Virus record (IMG/VR): IMGVR_UViG_3300035145_000626
Location: 1-26,323 of that record
DNA from: a virus
Length of the DNA: 26,323 nucleotides
Reading direction: 5' to 3' (one strand)
How positions within the stretch are numbered: the first letter of the stretch is position 1; every line of letters starts with the position of its first letter. Below the pieces are notes generated by a model that saw only the letters and a program-made list of their open reading frames with translations, had not been told where the DNA came from and searched no databases. The translations under genes and the position numbers were made by a program. Of this stretch, positions 14,985 through 22,886 are shown in pieces.

Positions 14985-17900
14985 CGCAGACTAAATACAT
15001 TGCAGGCGCTGGTGGCGGAGGCGGCGGCAAAGGTGGCGGTGGTGGCTCTCACACTCCTACCGAGGCTGATGACACCCTTCAGTCAGTTCAGTTTGCCAGT
15101 GTTCTTGATCTTTTAAGTGAAGGAGAAATTGCTGGCATTGAAGACCCTGGGGGTGGAACTAACTCTTGGCATAAAAGTATTTTCCTAGAAGATACCCCAG
15201 TTCAGAACGCAGACGGAACAAATAATTTCAACGGTTTTACGATTATCACTCGGAATGGCACACAAGCTCAGACCCATATTGGGGGTAATTTTGCTTCTAA
15301 TGAGTCAGAAAATGCGGTTAACGCTGAAGTAACTAACGGGAGCCCTATTACCCGGACAATAACGGACAGCAATGTAGACAAAGTGCGTGTTACGTTAGCA
15401 ATTCCATCGCTTCGCATTGTTGAAGATGACGGTGACATTATTGGTCATAGCGTAGAGATCAAAATACAAATTCAGTACAACGGTGGTGGTTTTAATGATG
15501 TGGACTTAAACGGTTCTGGCACAATTAATGGTAAAAGCAGCGCAAGGTATCAACGTGACTATATGGTTCCCCTTAGCGGCGCTTTCCCTGTCGATATTCG
15601 GATGGTGCGCGTAAGCGCTGACGAGGCAAGCTCACGCCGTTCTAGCTCAACATTTTTTCAAAGTTATACTGAAATAATTGAAGAAAAGTTTCGCTATCCA
15701 AACTCTGCGCTAGTTGCTCTGCGGTTTGACTCTCGACAGTTCAACAGCATACCGACGCGTAAGTATTTGATTCGTGGGATCAAGGTCAAGATTCCAAGCA
15801 ACGCGACAGTAGACACAACAACGCATCTAGGGCGCTTGACGTATAGCGGGGTCTGGGATGGAACCTACCAAGCTGCCACTTGGTGTTCAGATCCTGCGTT
15901 CTGCTTGCTGGACTTGCTTACCAACGAAAGGTACGGAGCAGGTGTGCCAGAAGACACGCTTGATAAATACGATTTCTTTGCGATCAGTCAGTATTGCAAT
16001 GAGCTGGTCAGCGATGGGCAAGGCGGGCAAGAGCCCCGTTTCAGCCTCAACATGCTGATCAACAACAGGGACGAGGTTTACAACGTCATCCAGCAGCTGA
16101 CTGCTATTTTCCGTGGCATTGCATATTACGGCGCGGGATCGTTGGTCTTGCTGCAAGACAAACCGTCTGATGCTCAGTATTTGCTTGGTCCGTCCAACGT
16201 GGTTGATGGGACGTTTTCATATTCAGGCACCTCGCAGAAAGCACGTCACACAGTTGCTGTGGTGGCTTGGCAGTCATACGACACCCGCGGCGATATTGAG
16301 TATGAATATGTAGAAGATCATGCTGCTGTTGCCAAGTACGGGATTATCAAAAAAGACATCAAGGCTATTGGTTGCTATAGCCAAGGCCAGGCTCACCGTC
16401 TCGGCAAGTGGGCGCTGCTTTCAGAGCAAAACCTGACTGAGACTTGTCAGTTTTCAGTTTCAATTGATAGCGGCATTGTTGTCCGTCCAGGCATGGTGGT
16501 CAACATTGCTGATCCCTTGCGTGGTGGAACGCGAAGAAGCGGGCGAGTCAGCTCAGCCACAACAACAGTCATCACGATTGATAGCGATACAGACCTGTCT
16601 GTAAGCCTTACTGCAAGCCCTACGCTTTCAGTCTTGCTGTCTACAGGCTTGGTTGAGACAAAATCTATTTCAAGCATTTCTGGCAGGGCAATCACGGTTA
16701 GCAGTGCTTTCAGCGAAGCACCAAGCGCAGGAGCCGTTTACTTGATCGAAACCACTGATATTCAGGCTCAACAGTTCCGAGTTTTATCAGTAGCAGAATC
16801 CGGCGATGGCATTTATGGCGTAAGCGCAGTTGCATATAACGAATCAATCTATGCAGCCGTTGAGTCTGACGTAGCCCTTAGGCAGCGTGACATCACCAAC
16901 CTTTCTGCAACGCCATCCGCACCAGAAAACCTAACAGGCAATGAGTTTCTATATCAAGAGGGTCAAACGGTTCATACTGGATTTGATTTAAGTTTCACGC
17001 ATGACCGCAGAAATACGAATGATTTTCAAATCAAGTACAAGATCGATAATGACAATTTCACAACGCTAATTACTAGCAGCCCTTCGATCACGTTGCGGAC
17101 ATTACGCGCTGGGACGTTGACCGTGCAAGTCTTGGCTCGTAATTACTTAGGCAGACAAAGCACAATTGCAACAGCAACTTTTACTCTCGTCGGCAAGACA
17201 GCAGTGCCTGGCGATGTTCAGAACCTGACGATTGAGCCTATTAACGCCAACAGCGCTCGTCTGCGATGGACCGAGACGGTTGATTTAGACGTAAAAGTGA
17301 ATGGCCGTGTTCACATTAAGCACAGCAACCTAACTGATGGTTCTGCAACATGGCCCAACTCTGTCAATCTAATTCCTGCTGTTGCAGGCAACTCGACTGA
17401 AGCCATTGTTCCGCTGGTTGAAGGTGAAATTTTTGCCAAGTTTGAAGATGACTTGGGCAACAGAAGTACCAACGCCGCAAGTGTTCTGGTTGATTTCCCA
17501 GACACGTTAGGGCGTTTACCTGTCCTTACACGTCGAGAAGATCAAGATACACCTCCTTTTCAAGGAACAAAGACGAATTGTTTTTACAGTAGTGATTTTG
17601 ATGCGTTGATTATTGATGGTGATGAACTTTTAGATTCAGTAACTGATTTTGACGCGATTAGCTCGTTTGACTTTATGGGCGATATCCTGACGTCAGCAGA
17701 ATATGAATTTGCAAACACTCTTGACCTAGGCGCTGCTTTCTCTCTTGATCTTGCAAGACGGTTTGTAACCAGAGCTTTCTTCCCTAACGACAACATTGAT
17801 TCGCGGACTGCAAACGTTGATACCTGGAATGACTGGGACGGCACGAATGCTGACCGTGTTAACGCAAAACTCTATATGCGCTCAACCAATGATGATCCGT

Positions 17901-18325
17901 CTGGGTCTCCGACTTACTCAGCATGGAGAGAATTCATTAACGGCACATTCACTGGCCGTGCTTTTCAGTTCAAGGCTGAGTTAGAAAGCAGCGACGTCGC
18001 TCAAAACATCCTTATTGATGAGCTGGGTTTTGAGGCCACACTTCAGCGAAGGTTTGAAAACAGCAATGGGGCGATCGCTTCTGGTACTAGCACTAAGGCC
18101 GTGACCTTTGACAACCCGTTCTTTACGGGCACAGCATCGCTAGGCGGCACGAACGCTTACCTCCCAAATGTTGGGGTGACTGTTCAAAACCTTGGCTCTG
18201 GTGAGCGGGTTAATGTCAGTAGTGTGACGGGTACAGGGTTTAACGTTGATGTCTTGGATTCAGGCGGCAGCAACGTAAACCGCAACTTTACCTACAGCGC
18301 AGTTGGATATGGCAGGACGCCGTAA
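14981..18325 (+). CDS. J: Central tail tip / host specificity protein J
   Basis: A 1114-residue protein, close to lambda gpJ (1132). After a Gly-rich opening (GGGGGGKGGGGGS) comes the conserved VQFASVLDLLSEGEIAGIED near residue 38. The baseplate-hub domains run to about 620 (LLTNERYGAGVPEDTLDKYD, KWALLSEQNLTETCQFSVS). Two fibronectin-type III-like domains follow, near 641-735 (SATPSAPENLTGN) and 741-835 (GDVQNLTIEPINANSARLRW). The last 75 residues (AVTFDNPFFTGTASLGG onward) look like a small beta domain of the H-type lectin sort, a reasonable receptor-binding candidate. J trimers form the tail tip and its C-terminus decides host range. The ATG overlaps the I stop (ATGA). Confidence 0.94.
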   Translation: MTQTKYIAGAGGGGGGKGGGGGSHTPTEADDTLQSVQFASVLDLLSEGEIAGIEDPGGGTNSWHKSIFLEDTPVQNADGTNNFNGFTIITRNGTQAQTHIGGNFASNESENAVNAEVTNGSPITRTITDSNVDKVRVTLAIPSLRIVEDDGDIIGHSVEIKIQIQYNGGGFNDVDLNGSGTINGKSSARYQRDYMVPLSGAFPVDIRMVRVSADEASSRRSSSTFFQSYTEIIEEKFRYPNSALVALRFDSRQFNSIPTRKYLIRGIKVKIPSNATVDTTTHLGRLTYSGVWDGTYQAATWCSDPAFCLLDLLTNERYGAGVPEDTLDKYDFFAISQYCNELVSDGQGGQEPRFSLNMLINNRDEVYNVIQQLTAIFRGIAYYGAGSLVLLQDKPSDAQYLLGPSNVVDGTFSYSGTSQKARHTVAVVAWQSYDTRGDIEYEYVEDHAAVAKYGIIKKDIKAIGCYSQGQAHRLGKWALLSEQNLTETCQFSVSIDSGIVVRPGMVVNIADPLRGGTRRSGRVSSATTTVITIDSDTDLSVSLTASPTLSVLLSTGLVETKSISSISGRAITVSSAFSEAPSAGAVYLIETTDIQAQQFRVLSVAESGDGIYGVSAVAYNESIYAAVESDVALRQRDITNLSATPSAPENLTGNEFLYQEGQTVHTGFDLSFTHDRRNTNDFQIKYKIDNDNFTTLITSSPSITLRTLRAGTLTVQVLARNYLGRQSTIATATFTLVGKTAVPGDVQNLTIEPINANSARLRWTETVDLDVKVNGRVHIKHSNLTDGSATWPNSVNLIPAVAGNSTEAIVPLVEGEIFAKFEDDLGNRSTNAASVLVDFPDTLGRLPVLTRREDQDTPPFQGTKTNCFYSSDFDALIIDGDELLDSVTDFDAISSFDFMGDILTSAEYEFANTLDLGAAFSLDLARRFVTRAFFPNDNIDSRTANVDTWNDWDGTNADRVNAKLYMRSTNDDPSGSPTYSAWREFINGTFTGRAFQFKAELESSDVAQNILIDELGFEATLQRRFENSNGAIASGTSTKAVTFDNPFFTGTASLGGTNAYLPNVGVTVQNLGSGERVNVSSVTGTGFNVDVLDSGGSNVNRNFTYSAVGYGRTP

Positions 18326-18358
18326 GATGTATGCAATGTTGTTCGATGCAAGCTAGTC

Positions 18359-20347
18359 ATGCCCCCAGTTCATGATTATGTTGTCGCAAATGGAACGGGA
18401 GCGGCGGTCCGTTCAGATTTAAATAACGCCTTGGCGGCAATCGTCAGCAATAACAGCAGCGCTTCAGCTCCAGCTACGACCTACGCATACATGTGGTGGG
18501 CGGACACTAACGACAATGTCCTCAAGATGAGGAACAGTGCCAATAACGGCTGGATCACGCTGCAACAGCTTGACGGCACGTTGCTGATGGAGGACGGAAC
18601 TGAAGGGTCTCCAGGGCTTGCTTTCAGGGACGACACTGATACCGGATTCTTTTCACCTGGAGCAAACACATTAGCCATTTCTAGCGGCGGCACAGAACGC
18701 GTCAGGTTTGGCACTGCTGGGGCTGTGTTCAACGAAGGCAGCAATGATGTGGACTTCCGCGTGGAGTCAAACGGCCAAACTCACATGTTGTTTGTCGATG
18801 GGGGGACCGATTGCGTTGGCATTGGGGTATCAAATCCTGGAGATTTCAGCTCAAAAGCAGAAACATTAGTTCTTGCAAAGGGTGGTGATCATGTTGGCAT
18901 CACTCTCGATTGTGACACTGATAAAGAAGGAAGCATATTTTTTGCGGATGGGGGTTCAGGGTCCAATCTATTCAGAGGGCAAATTGTATATAACCACAGC
19001 GGCGACACCCTGAGATTTGTAACTAACGCATCGGAAAGAGCGCGAATTAATAGCTCGGGCGAATGGGGCATTGGCACTACCACTCCAGAAAGTTTATTAG
19101 AAATTCATGACTCTGTTTCAAGTGATAATACGGCCTTGCGAATTAAAACTTACAAACCTGGCATTCGATTTATTGACATATCTACTGGCTCAGACGATGC
19201 AGAAATTGTTATGGATGGAGATTCATTGCGCTTTAGGATCAGCGATGAGGTTGATGCAGATACGGCCTTAACGGAGCGAATGAGGCTGACCGGCACGGGC
19301 CGGTTGGGTATTGCTACAACCTCCCCCGTTACGAGTTTAGATGTTTCTGGAGATGCTATTTTCGGAAACAAAACTTCTGGTAATCCTGAGGGTGGTCAGA
19401 TAACCCTTAGAGCAAAAAACGGCAGCACTGGCTTGGCGAATTTTGACGTTGATAGCGCTGATGATATTCGCTTGTTTACAACTACTAATAACACTAATTT
19501 TAAGATTGGTCAGCTTAGTGGCACTGGCAGTGCCTTACTGTTTTATACAGCTGGGTCCGAGCGATCTAGGGTAGATGGTACAGGGAACATTTATATACAC
19601 CAAAGTTCAACCGATACGCCTGGGGCCGGCAATACAACTTTAGGGGCATCTTTTGAAAATCTTGGTTCAGACGGATCAGCTCTTTTTGTTTCAAGATCAA
19701 ACAACTATGTTGCTAGTTTTAACAGGGCTCAAGATGGAACAATCGTTCAATTTAACAGCGCAGGAAATACAGAAGGTACCATTAGTATTTCAGGCAGCAC
19801 CACTTCATACAATGGTGCTCACCTTTCTCGCTGGTCACAACTTGCAGCCAATGCAGAGCGCATTGAAATCTTGCGTGGTTCGGTGCTCAGCAACCTTGAT
19901 GAAATGTGCGAATGGGCTCATGCTGCTCAAGATGAGGTGCTTTGGACAGCAGAGGATGCCCTTCCTGAGGGCGTCAGTGTTGGTGATGTAAAGACACCTG
20001 CTCGTGACGCTTACACGGAAAACAACGAACAGCTGAACCGCATGAAGGTCAGTGATGTCGAAGGGGATACCAATGTGGCGGGTGTATTCCAAGCGTGGGA
20101 CGATGACGATGACACGTTCACCAACGACTTCTACTGTGCGATGACGGGTGATTTTGTCATTCGCATTGCACAAGGCACCACCGTTGCTCGCGGTGATCTG
20201 CTGATGTCTGCTGGTGATGGAACGGCAAAACCGCAGGATGATGACATCGTGCGTTCCAAGACTGTTGCCAAGGTCACTAGCACCACGGTTTCCACCACTT
20301 ACGCCGATGGCAGCTATTGCGTACCTTGTGTACTGATGGCTTGCTGA
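18359..20347 (+). CDS. Tail fibre with beta-helix repeats and probable self-processing C-terminal domain
   Basis: A 662-residue fibre. The shaft carries four copies of an ER-x-R motif near residues 112, 224, 304 and 399, two of them followed by the typical G-x-GIxTTxP turn (WGIGTTTPESLLEI, LGIATTSPVTSLDV). The stretch GTISISGSTTSYNGAHLSRW near 479 usually opens an intramolecular chaperone/autoprotease in fibres; the following region (LDEMCEWAHA, FYCAMTGDFVIRIAQGTTVA, RGDLLMSAGDG, ending YCVPCVLMAC) resembles the Peptidase_G2-like chaperone of phage appendages rather than the SDxRLKENI type S74 domain. Such domains trimerise the shaft and then cut themselves off. It follows J after 33 bases, the position of side-fibre genes in lambda. 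Confidence 0.8.
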   Translation: MPPVHDYVVANGTGAAVRSDLNNALAAIVSNNSSASAPATTYAYMWWADTNDNVLKMRNSANNGWITLQQLDGTLLMEDGTEGSPGLAFRDDTDTGFFSPGANTLAISSGGTERVRFGTAGAVFNEGSNDVDFRVESNGQTHMLFVDGGTDCVGIGVSNPGDFSSKAETLVLAKGGDHVGITLDCDTDKEGSIFFADGGSGSNLFRGQIVYNHSGDTLRFVTNASERARINSSGEWGIGTTTPESLLEIHDSVSSDNTALRIKTYKPGIRFIDISTGSDDAEIVMDGDSLRFRISDEVDADTALTERMRLTGTGRLGIATTSPVTSLDVSGDAIFGNKTSGNPEGGQITLRAKNGSTGLANFDVDSADDIRLFTTTNNTNFKIGQLSGTGSALLFYTAGSERSRVDGTGNIYIHQSSTDTPGAGNTTLGASFENLGSDGSALFVSRSNNYVASFNRAQDGTIVQFNSAGNTEGTISISGSTTSYNGAHLSRWSQLAANAERIEILRGSVLSNLDEMCEWAHAAQDEVLWTAEDALPEGVSVGDVKTPARDAYTENNEQLNRMKVSDVEGDTNVAGVFQAWDDDDDTFTNDFYCAMTGDFVIRIAQGTTVARGDLLMSAGDGTAKPQDDDIVRSKTVAKVTSTTVSTTYADGSYCVPCVLMAC

Positions 20348-20379
20348 TCGGTCTAAACTTTCTCTGACTTCACTTCACC

Positions 20380-20712
20380 ATGGCTAACACCTACGTCTGG
20401 AAGATCGTCGATCTAGACAGAAATCTGTCGGATGGATTTGCTTTTCAAGCCCATTACACCGTGACTGCAATCAGCGATCAAGTGGATTCCAGTGGCAACC
20501 CTTACAACTCAGGTGCCTACGGCAGCGTTGGCCTTCAGCGTCCTGAGACCTTGGTTGATTTTGATGACCTGACCGAGGCTCAGATTGTGGCAGCTGTACA
20601 GGCTGAACTGGGTGGTGAGGAAAAAGTCACCGCGATCCATGACGAGCTTGCTACACGGATCACTGAGCAGATCAATCCAACTAAGGCATCTGGCACACCC
20701 TCTGGCTGGTGA
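20380..20712 (+). CDS. Small fibre-associated protein (DUF7936-like)
   Basis: A 110-residue protein just downstream of the fibre. It looks like a family I recall from marine phages: YVWKIVDLDRN opening, HYTVTAISD strand, an AYGSVGLQRPETL loop, a DDLTEAQIVAAVQAELGGEE helix, a TRITEQINPT helix and a short SGTPSGW tail. The family often sits beside tail fibre genes and its job is not known; a fibre tip or fibre chaperone is possible. There is no visible Shine-Dalgarno in the 32 bases before its ATG, so it may depend on ribosomes from the fibre gene. Confidence 0.65.
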   Translation: MANTYVWKIVDLDRNLSDGFAFQAHYTVTAISDQVDSSGNPYNSGAYGSVGLQRPETLVDFDDLTEAQIVAAVQAELGGEEKVTAIHDELATRITEQINPTKASGTPSGW

Positions 20713-20729
20713 CGTCAGCTAGTCGGTTG

Positions 20730-20867
20730 ATGTTGTGCTTTTGGTTGGTGATCATCTCTTGGTTGATGGCAATCATGAGCACCGCTCACATGATGTATGA
20801 CGCTGGCTACTCACAAGCACAGCGTGATTTTCCTGCACACAAGCAATGCAACGCCCTGATCCAATGA
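20730..20867 (+). CDS. Small membrane protein, 45 residues
   Basis: A short frame not detected at usual length limits. It opens with a clear membrane segment (MLCFWLVIISWLMAIMSTAH), followed by a short polar tail (AQRDFPAHKQCNALIQ). Its stop overlaps the ATG of the next gene in an ATGA, the same coupling used by real genes here, which supports it. Start is the ATG at 20730, 17 bases after the previous stop; several in-frame ATGs exist. No family is recognised. Small single-span proteins of this kind are common near phage lysis and fibre genes. Confidence 0.55.
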   Translation: MLCFWLVIISWLMAIMSTAHMMYDAGYSQAQRDFPAHKQCNALIQ

Positions 20868-21037
20868 TTGCCGCTAAGCCTGGTGCGGAAGACGTGCAGG
20901 CTATGGCGGCTAGAACGCTGTGGCTGGAAGAGCTGTATTTCCTTGATGGCCGCGACATGATCAGCCATCCGCAGCATGGTCTGTTCACTGGTTTGGCGGC
21001 TAAATATCAAAACCTGCAGTCAACTGACGGCTACTGA
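20864..21037 (+). CDS. Small conserved-looking protein, 57 residues
   Basis: The frame is open from 20846, but the ATG at 20864 (ATGA overlap) gives a plausible start. The sequence is compact: AEDVQAMAARTLWLEELYFL, then DGRDMISHPQHGLFTGLAAK and YQNLQ. The rich mix of aromatic, His and Gly residues in HPQHGLFTGL suggests a conserved family rather than a chance frame, and I recall similar short proteins in marine phages. No function can be given. It overlaps the next small gene by one base (TGATG). Confidence 0.6.
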   Translation: MIAAKPGAEDVQAMAARTLWLEELYFLDGRDMISHPQHGLFTGLAAKYQNLQSTDGY

Positions 21038-21162
21038 TGGCCAAGTCCCTAAGTGGCAACACTTTTGTTGTCGGTAAACCGAAACGGACCAAACAGGGAA
21101 ATGGTCAACACTCACGCCCAAAAAAAGGCCGTAAGAAGTACCGTGGCCAAGGAAAACGCTAA
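21037..21162 (+). CDS. Small highly basic protein, 41 residues
   Basis: Starts in a TGATG overlap with the 57-residue gene. Of 41 residues, 15 are Lys or Arg, grouped in PKRTKQGNGQHSRPKKGRKK followed by YRGQGKR. It has no hydrophobic core, so it is probably disordered and nucleic-acid binding. I recall near-identical short proteins (PKRTRQGxxxxSxPKKGRKxYRGQG) in cyanophage and marine phage genomes, usually without a name. Too short for routine gene finding; support comes from the overlap, the composition and that recollection. Confidence 0.65.
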   Translation: MAKSLSGNTFVVGKPKRTKQGNGQHSRPKKGRKKYRGQGKR

Positions 21163-21170
21163 TTCTTCTA

Positions 21171-21512
21171 ATGATCAAGCGTCTTGTTTTTGGTGTAGCC
21201 GCTGGCGCACTTGCCTTGGCTCCCCTCTCTGCCCGCGCAGATTGGTACATTAATCCGGAACTGAACGCCTCAGCCGGGCTTGATTCTGGAACAGGTGCCG
21301 CAAACCTCGAAACTCACATCGGGTACGACTTCGAGAACGGTGGTTACATCCAAGCGGGTCCAGCAGCTGTCCTTCCGGATAGTGGCGAAAACAAAGTTGA
21401 GTTCACTGGCAAAGCTGGTATCAGCGGCGGTCCTCTCTACGGTGAGATCTCTTTCAGCACCGGAGACGAGTTCGGCCTTGGTTTCAAAACTGGTGCCAAA
21501 TTTAGCTTCTGA
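21171..21512 (+). CDS. Exported mini outer-membrane-like beta protein
   Basis: The protein has 113 residues. A classic Sec signal (MIKRLVFGVAAGALALAPLS then ARA, with cleavage before DWY) leaves about 89 residues. These alternate in short beta hairpins with Gly/Asn turns (ETHIGYDFENGGYIQAGPAA, VEFTGKAGISGGPLYGEISF, GLGFKTGAKFSF). The last residue is Phe after an alternating AKFSF strand, which matches the C-terminal signal recognised by the Bam machinery in Gram-negative outer membranes. It is short for an eight-strand barrel. No Shine-Dalgarno is close; it follows the basic protein after 8 bases. It is the last gene before the strong terminator at 21550. Confidence 0.7.
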   Translation: MIKRLVFGVAAGALALAPLSARADWYINPELNASAGLDSGTGAANLETHIGYDFENGGYIQAGPAAVLPDSGENKVEFTGKAGISGGPLYGEISFSTGDEFGLGFKTGAKFSF

Positions 21513-21549
21513 GCTATAACTCAGACGTCTCCTCACACCGGACAGCAAG

Positions 21550-21576
21550 AGGCTCCCGAAAGGGGGCCTTTTGTTT
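21550..21576 (+). terminator. Rho-independent terminator closing the long + strand operon
   Basis: Stem AGGCTCCC at 21550-21557 pairs with GGGGGCCT at 21562-21569 around a GAAA tetraloop (eight pairs, one T-G wobble), followed directly by TTTGTTT. It is oriented for + strand transcription and has no T-run on the other side. It lies 38 bases after the stop of the exported beta protein, so it probably ends the late structural transcript. Confidence 0.85.
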
Positions 21577-21588
21577 ACTTAGGCACCT

Positions 21589-21807
21589 ATGCAGAAAATC
21601 ATCAACGTCGTTTCTGCCTGCACCTTTGTGCTGGCTCTAGCGAACACAGCCGTGATTGTTGTGGCCGTGACGCGTGGGCCATCAATGATGAAGCTCTATC
21701 TGAGTGAAATGAAGTTGGATCTGACTCAGACGATTCTTGATCAAGTTCCCGTTCCAGAAATGCCTGAACTGCCCAAAGCAACTGGGCCTGCCATTCCTTT
21801 CAGGTGA
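21589..21807 (+). CDS. Single-span membrane protein, 72 residues
   Basis: Starts 13 bases after the terminator. Residues 4-28 are one membrane helix (IINVVSACTFVLALANTAVI and onward), then an amphipathic charged helix (KLYLSEMKLDLTQTILDQV) and a Pro-rich end (VPEMPELPKATGPAIPF). I recall cyanophage proteins ending in the same PELPxxTGPAxPF pattern, without known function. Its architecture, N-terminal anchor plus periplasmic or cytoplasmic helix, could fit an inner-membrane spanin or a holin partner but nothing proves that. It ends by overlapping the tail of a minus-strand gene by 8 bases. Confidence 0.6.
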   Translation: MQKIINVVSACTFVLALANTAVIVVAVTRGPSMMKLYLSEMKLDLTQTILDQVPVPEMPELPKATGPAIPFR

Positions 21808-22120
21808 TCATCTTGGTGTTGGCGGTTGGATCTTCATCATGCGCTTCGGGACCCCAGCTTTCCGCCTTGATCCGTTCAGCAAGGTCCGGTTCTGGCGCGG
21901 GTGCGTCTGGTTCTTGATCAAACGACGCTAACCATTCCCGCAGCGCATCTCCTGTAGGTGTTTTTGAGGGCCACTTGACCCAGCGCAGAAGGGCCTTGTG
22001 ATCGGTGAACAGCCTTGCACTATTCCCACTCATTACGCTGTAAACAACTAGCGGCCCTTCACGGTGCTTTGTCCGTTCAATAAAGAGCTGACGACCTGCT
22101 GTAAACCGTTCTGCCTTCAT
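21800..22120 (-). CDS. Protein of unknown function, minus strand
   Basis: The protein has 106 residues from the CAT at 22118-22120; the frame is open from 22168 (122 residues). The first 65 residues look folded (ERFTAGRQLFIERTKHREGP, LVVYSVMSGNSARLFTDHKA, LLRWVKWPS, PTGDALREWLASFD); the rest is acidic and Pro/Ala/Glu-rich, probably disordered. The chosen start shares a CATG with the start of the + strand gene at 22119, so the two starts overlap by two bases. I do not recognise the family. The folded part is rich in conserved-looking aromatic and basic residues. No Shine-Dalgarno is evident at any candidate start, so the exact start is uncertain. Confidence 0.55.
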   Translation of the reverse strand: MKAERFTAGRQLFIERTKHREGPLVVYSVMSGNSARLFTDHKALLRWVKWPSKTPTGDALREWLASFDQEPDAPAPEPDLAERIKAESWGPEAHDEDPTANTKMIT

Positions 22121-22886
22121 GCCTGAAATCCGTGACATCGGTGTGCGAACAATCGGCGTGCCTGACATTTCTGCAGGTCAACCAATCCCGCCACCTGTTC
22201 TACCAGTAGCGCCGCCAGTTACATCAGCAGCGTTTCCGGTTATTGATATGCCTGGCTGCGTGCGTGCCCGTATTGGCAAAGGCACTGGCGTTCAGACGTA
22301 TGAAGACGATGAGCGCGGAACGGTAACGCTGTGCGATGGAACGGTGCCAGTCTTTGAAGCACCCGACTACAGGCCACACGAGTTCACCTGGGTGCAACCA
22401 CCGAAAACGAACAGTAAAAAGCCGGAGCCAAAAGCCCCGGCTGTAGCCCCCTCTTTTGATGTGCCAGGTCCTGGTCCCGACAATCCAAGATTGCCACCAA
22501 GTAAACCTTGTCCACCTTTTGGCGCGAAAGAAATCGGATCGTTTAACAAATTAGGGACAGAGGTCTTGGCGGGTTATGAGCTGCGGGACGGCAAGTGCGT
22601 AACGCTTTGGGATCCTGTGCCTGTTGGGCAAGTCGTCAACAACTATGTGCCTGATGTCGGCCCGACAGTTTCAGTTGCGGTCACTGCCGCGTTTGCCACT
22701 ACTGCCGCCATCTTGAGCAAGCCGATTGCATCAGTGCTGCAGAAGCTTGCCAAGCCGATCACGAAGAAGGTTGTGAAGAAGCTCCTTTTGAAAAAGGCAA
22801 AACCGGTATCTTTACGGGAGCGGATCCTGGCGCAGAGAGATCGGAATCGCGCACTAATGGCTTTACGTCGGGCTGTGGGTAAGTGA
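22119..22886 (+). CDS. Pro-rich protein with C-terminal hydrophobic and basic region
   Basis: A 255-residue protein sandwiched between two minus-strand genes. Residues 14-45 are Pro/Val-rich (VPDISAGQPIPPPVLPVAPP then VTSAAFPVIDMPGCVRAR). A long Pro/Lys linker follows (PPKTNSKKPEPKAPAVAPS, PSFDVPGPGPDNPRLPPSKP). Residues 182-205 contain a VVNNYVPDVGPTVSVAVTAA segment leading to a hydrophobic stretch, and the last 50 residues are very basic (KPITKKVVKKLLLKKAKPV, LRERILAQRDRNRALMALRR). The pattern resembles virion or membrane-associated proteins of cyanophages as I remember them; the function is unknown. Its last 128 bases lie antisense to the end of the next minus-strand gene. Confidence 0.6.
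   Translation: MPEIRDIGVRTIGVPDISAGQPIPPPVLPVAPPVTSAAFPVIDMPGCVRARIGKGTGVQTYEDDERGTVTLCDGTVPVFEAPDYRPHEFTWVQPPKTNSKKPEPKAPAVAPSFDVPGPGPDNPRLPPSKPCPPFGAKEIGSFNKLGTEVLAGYELRDGKCVTLWDPVPVGQVVNNYVPDVGPTVSVAVTAAFATTAAILSKPIASVLQKLAKPITKKVVKKLLLKKAKPVSLRERILAQRDRNRALMALRRAVGK

Noticed and set aside
18071-18080. HIP1 motif (GCGATCGC) as proof of a cyanobacterial host
   Set aside because: I noticed it only once, which is not informative, and many marine picocyanobacteria are not rich in it.
20341-20379. Promoter before the DUF7936-like gene
   Set aside because: TTGCTG and TAAACT are too close to act as -35 and -10 boxes.
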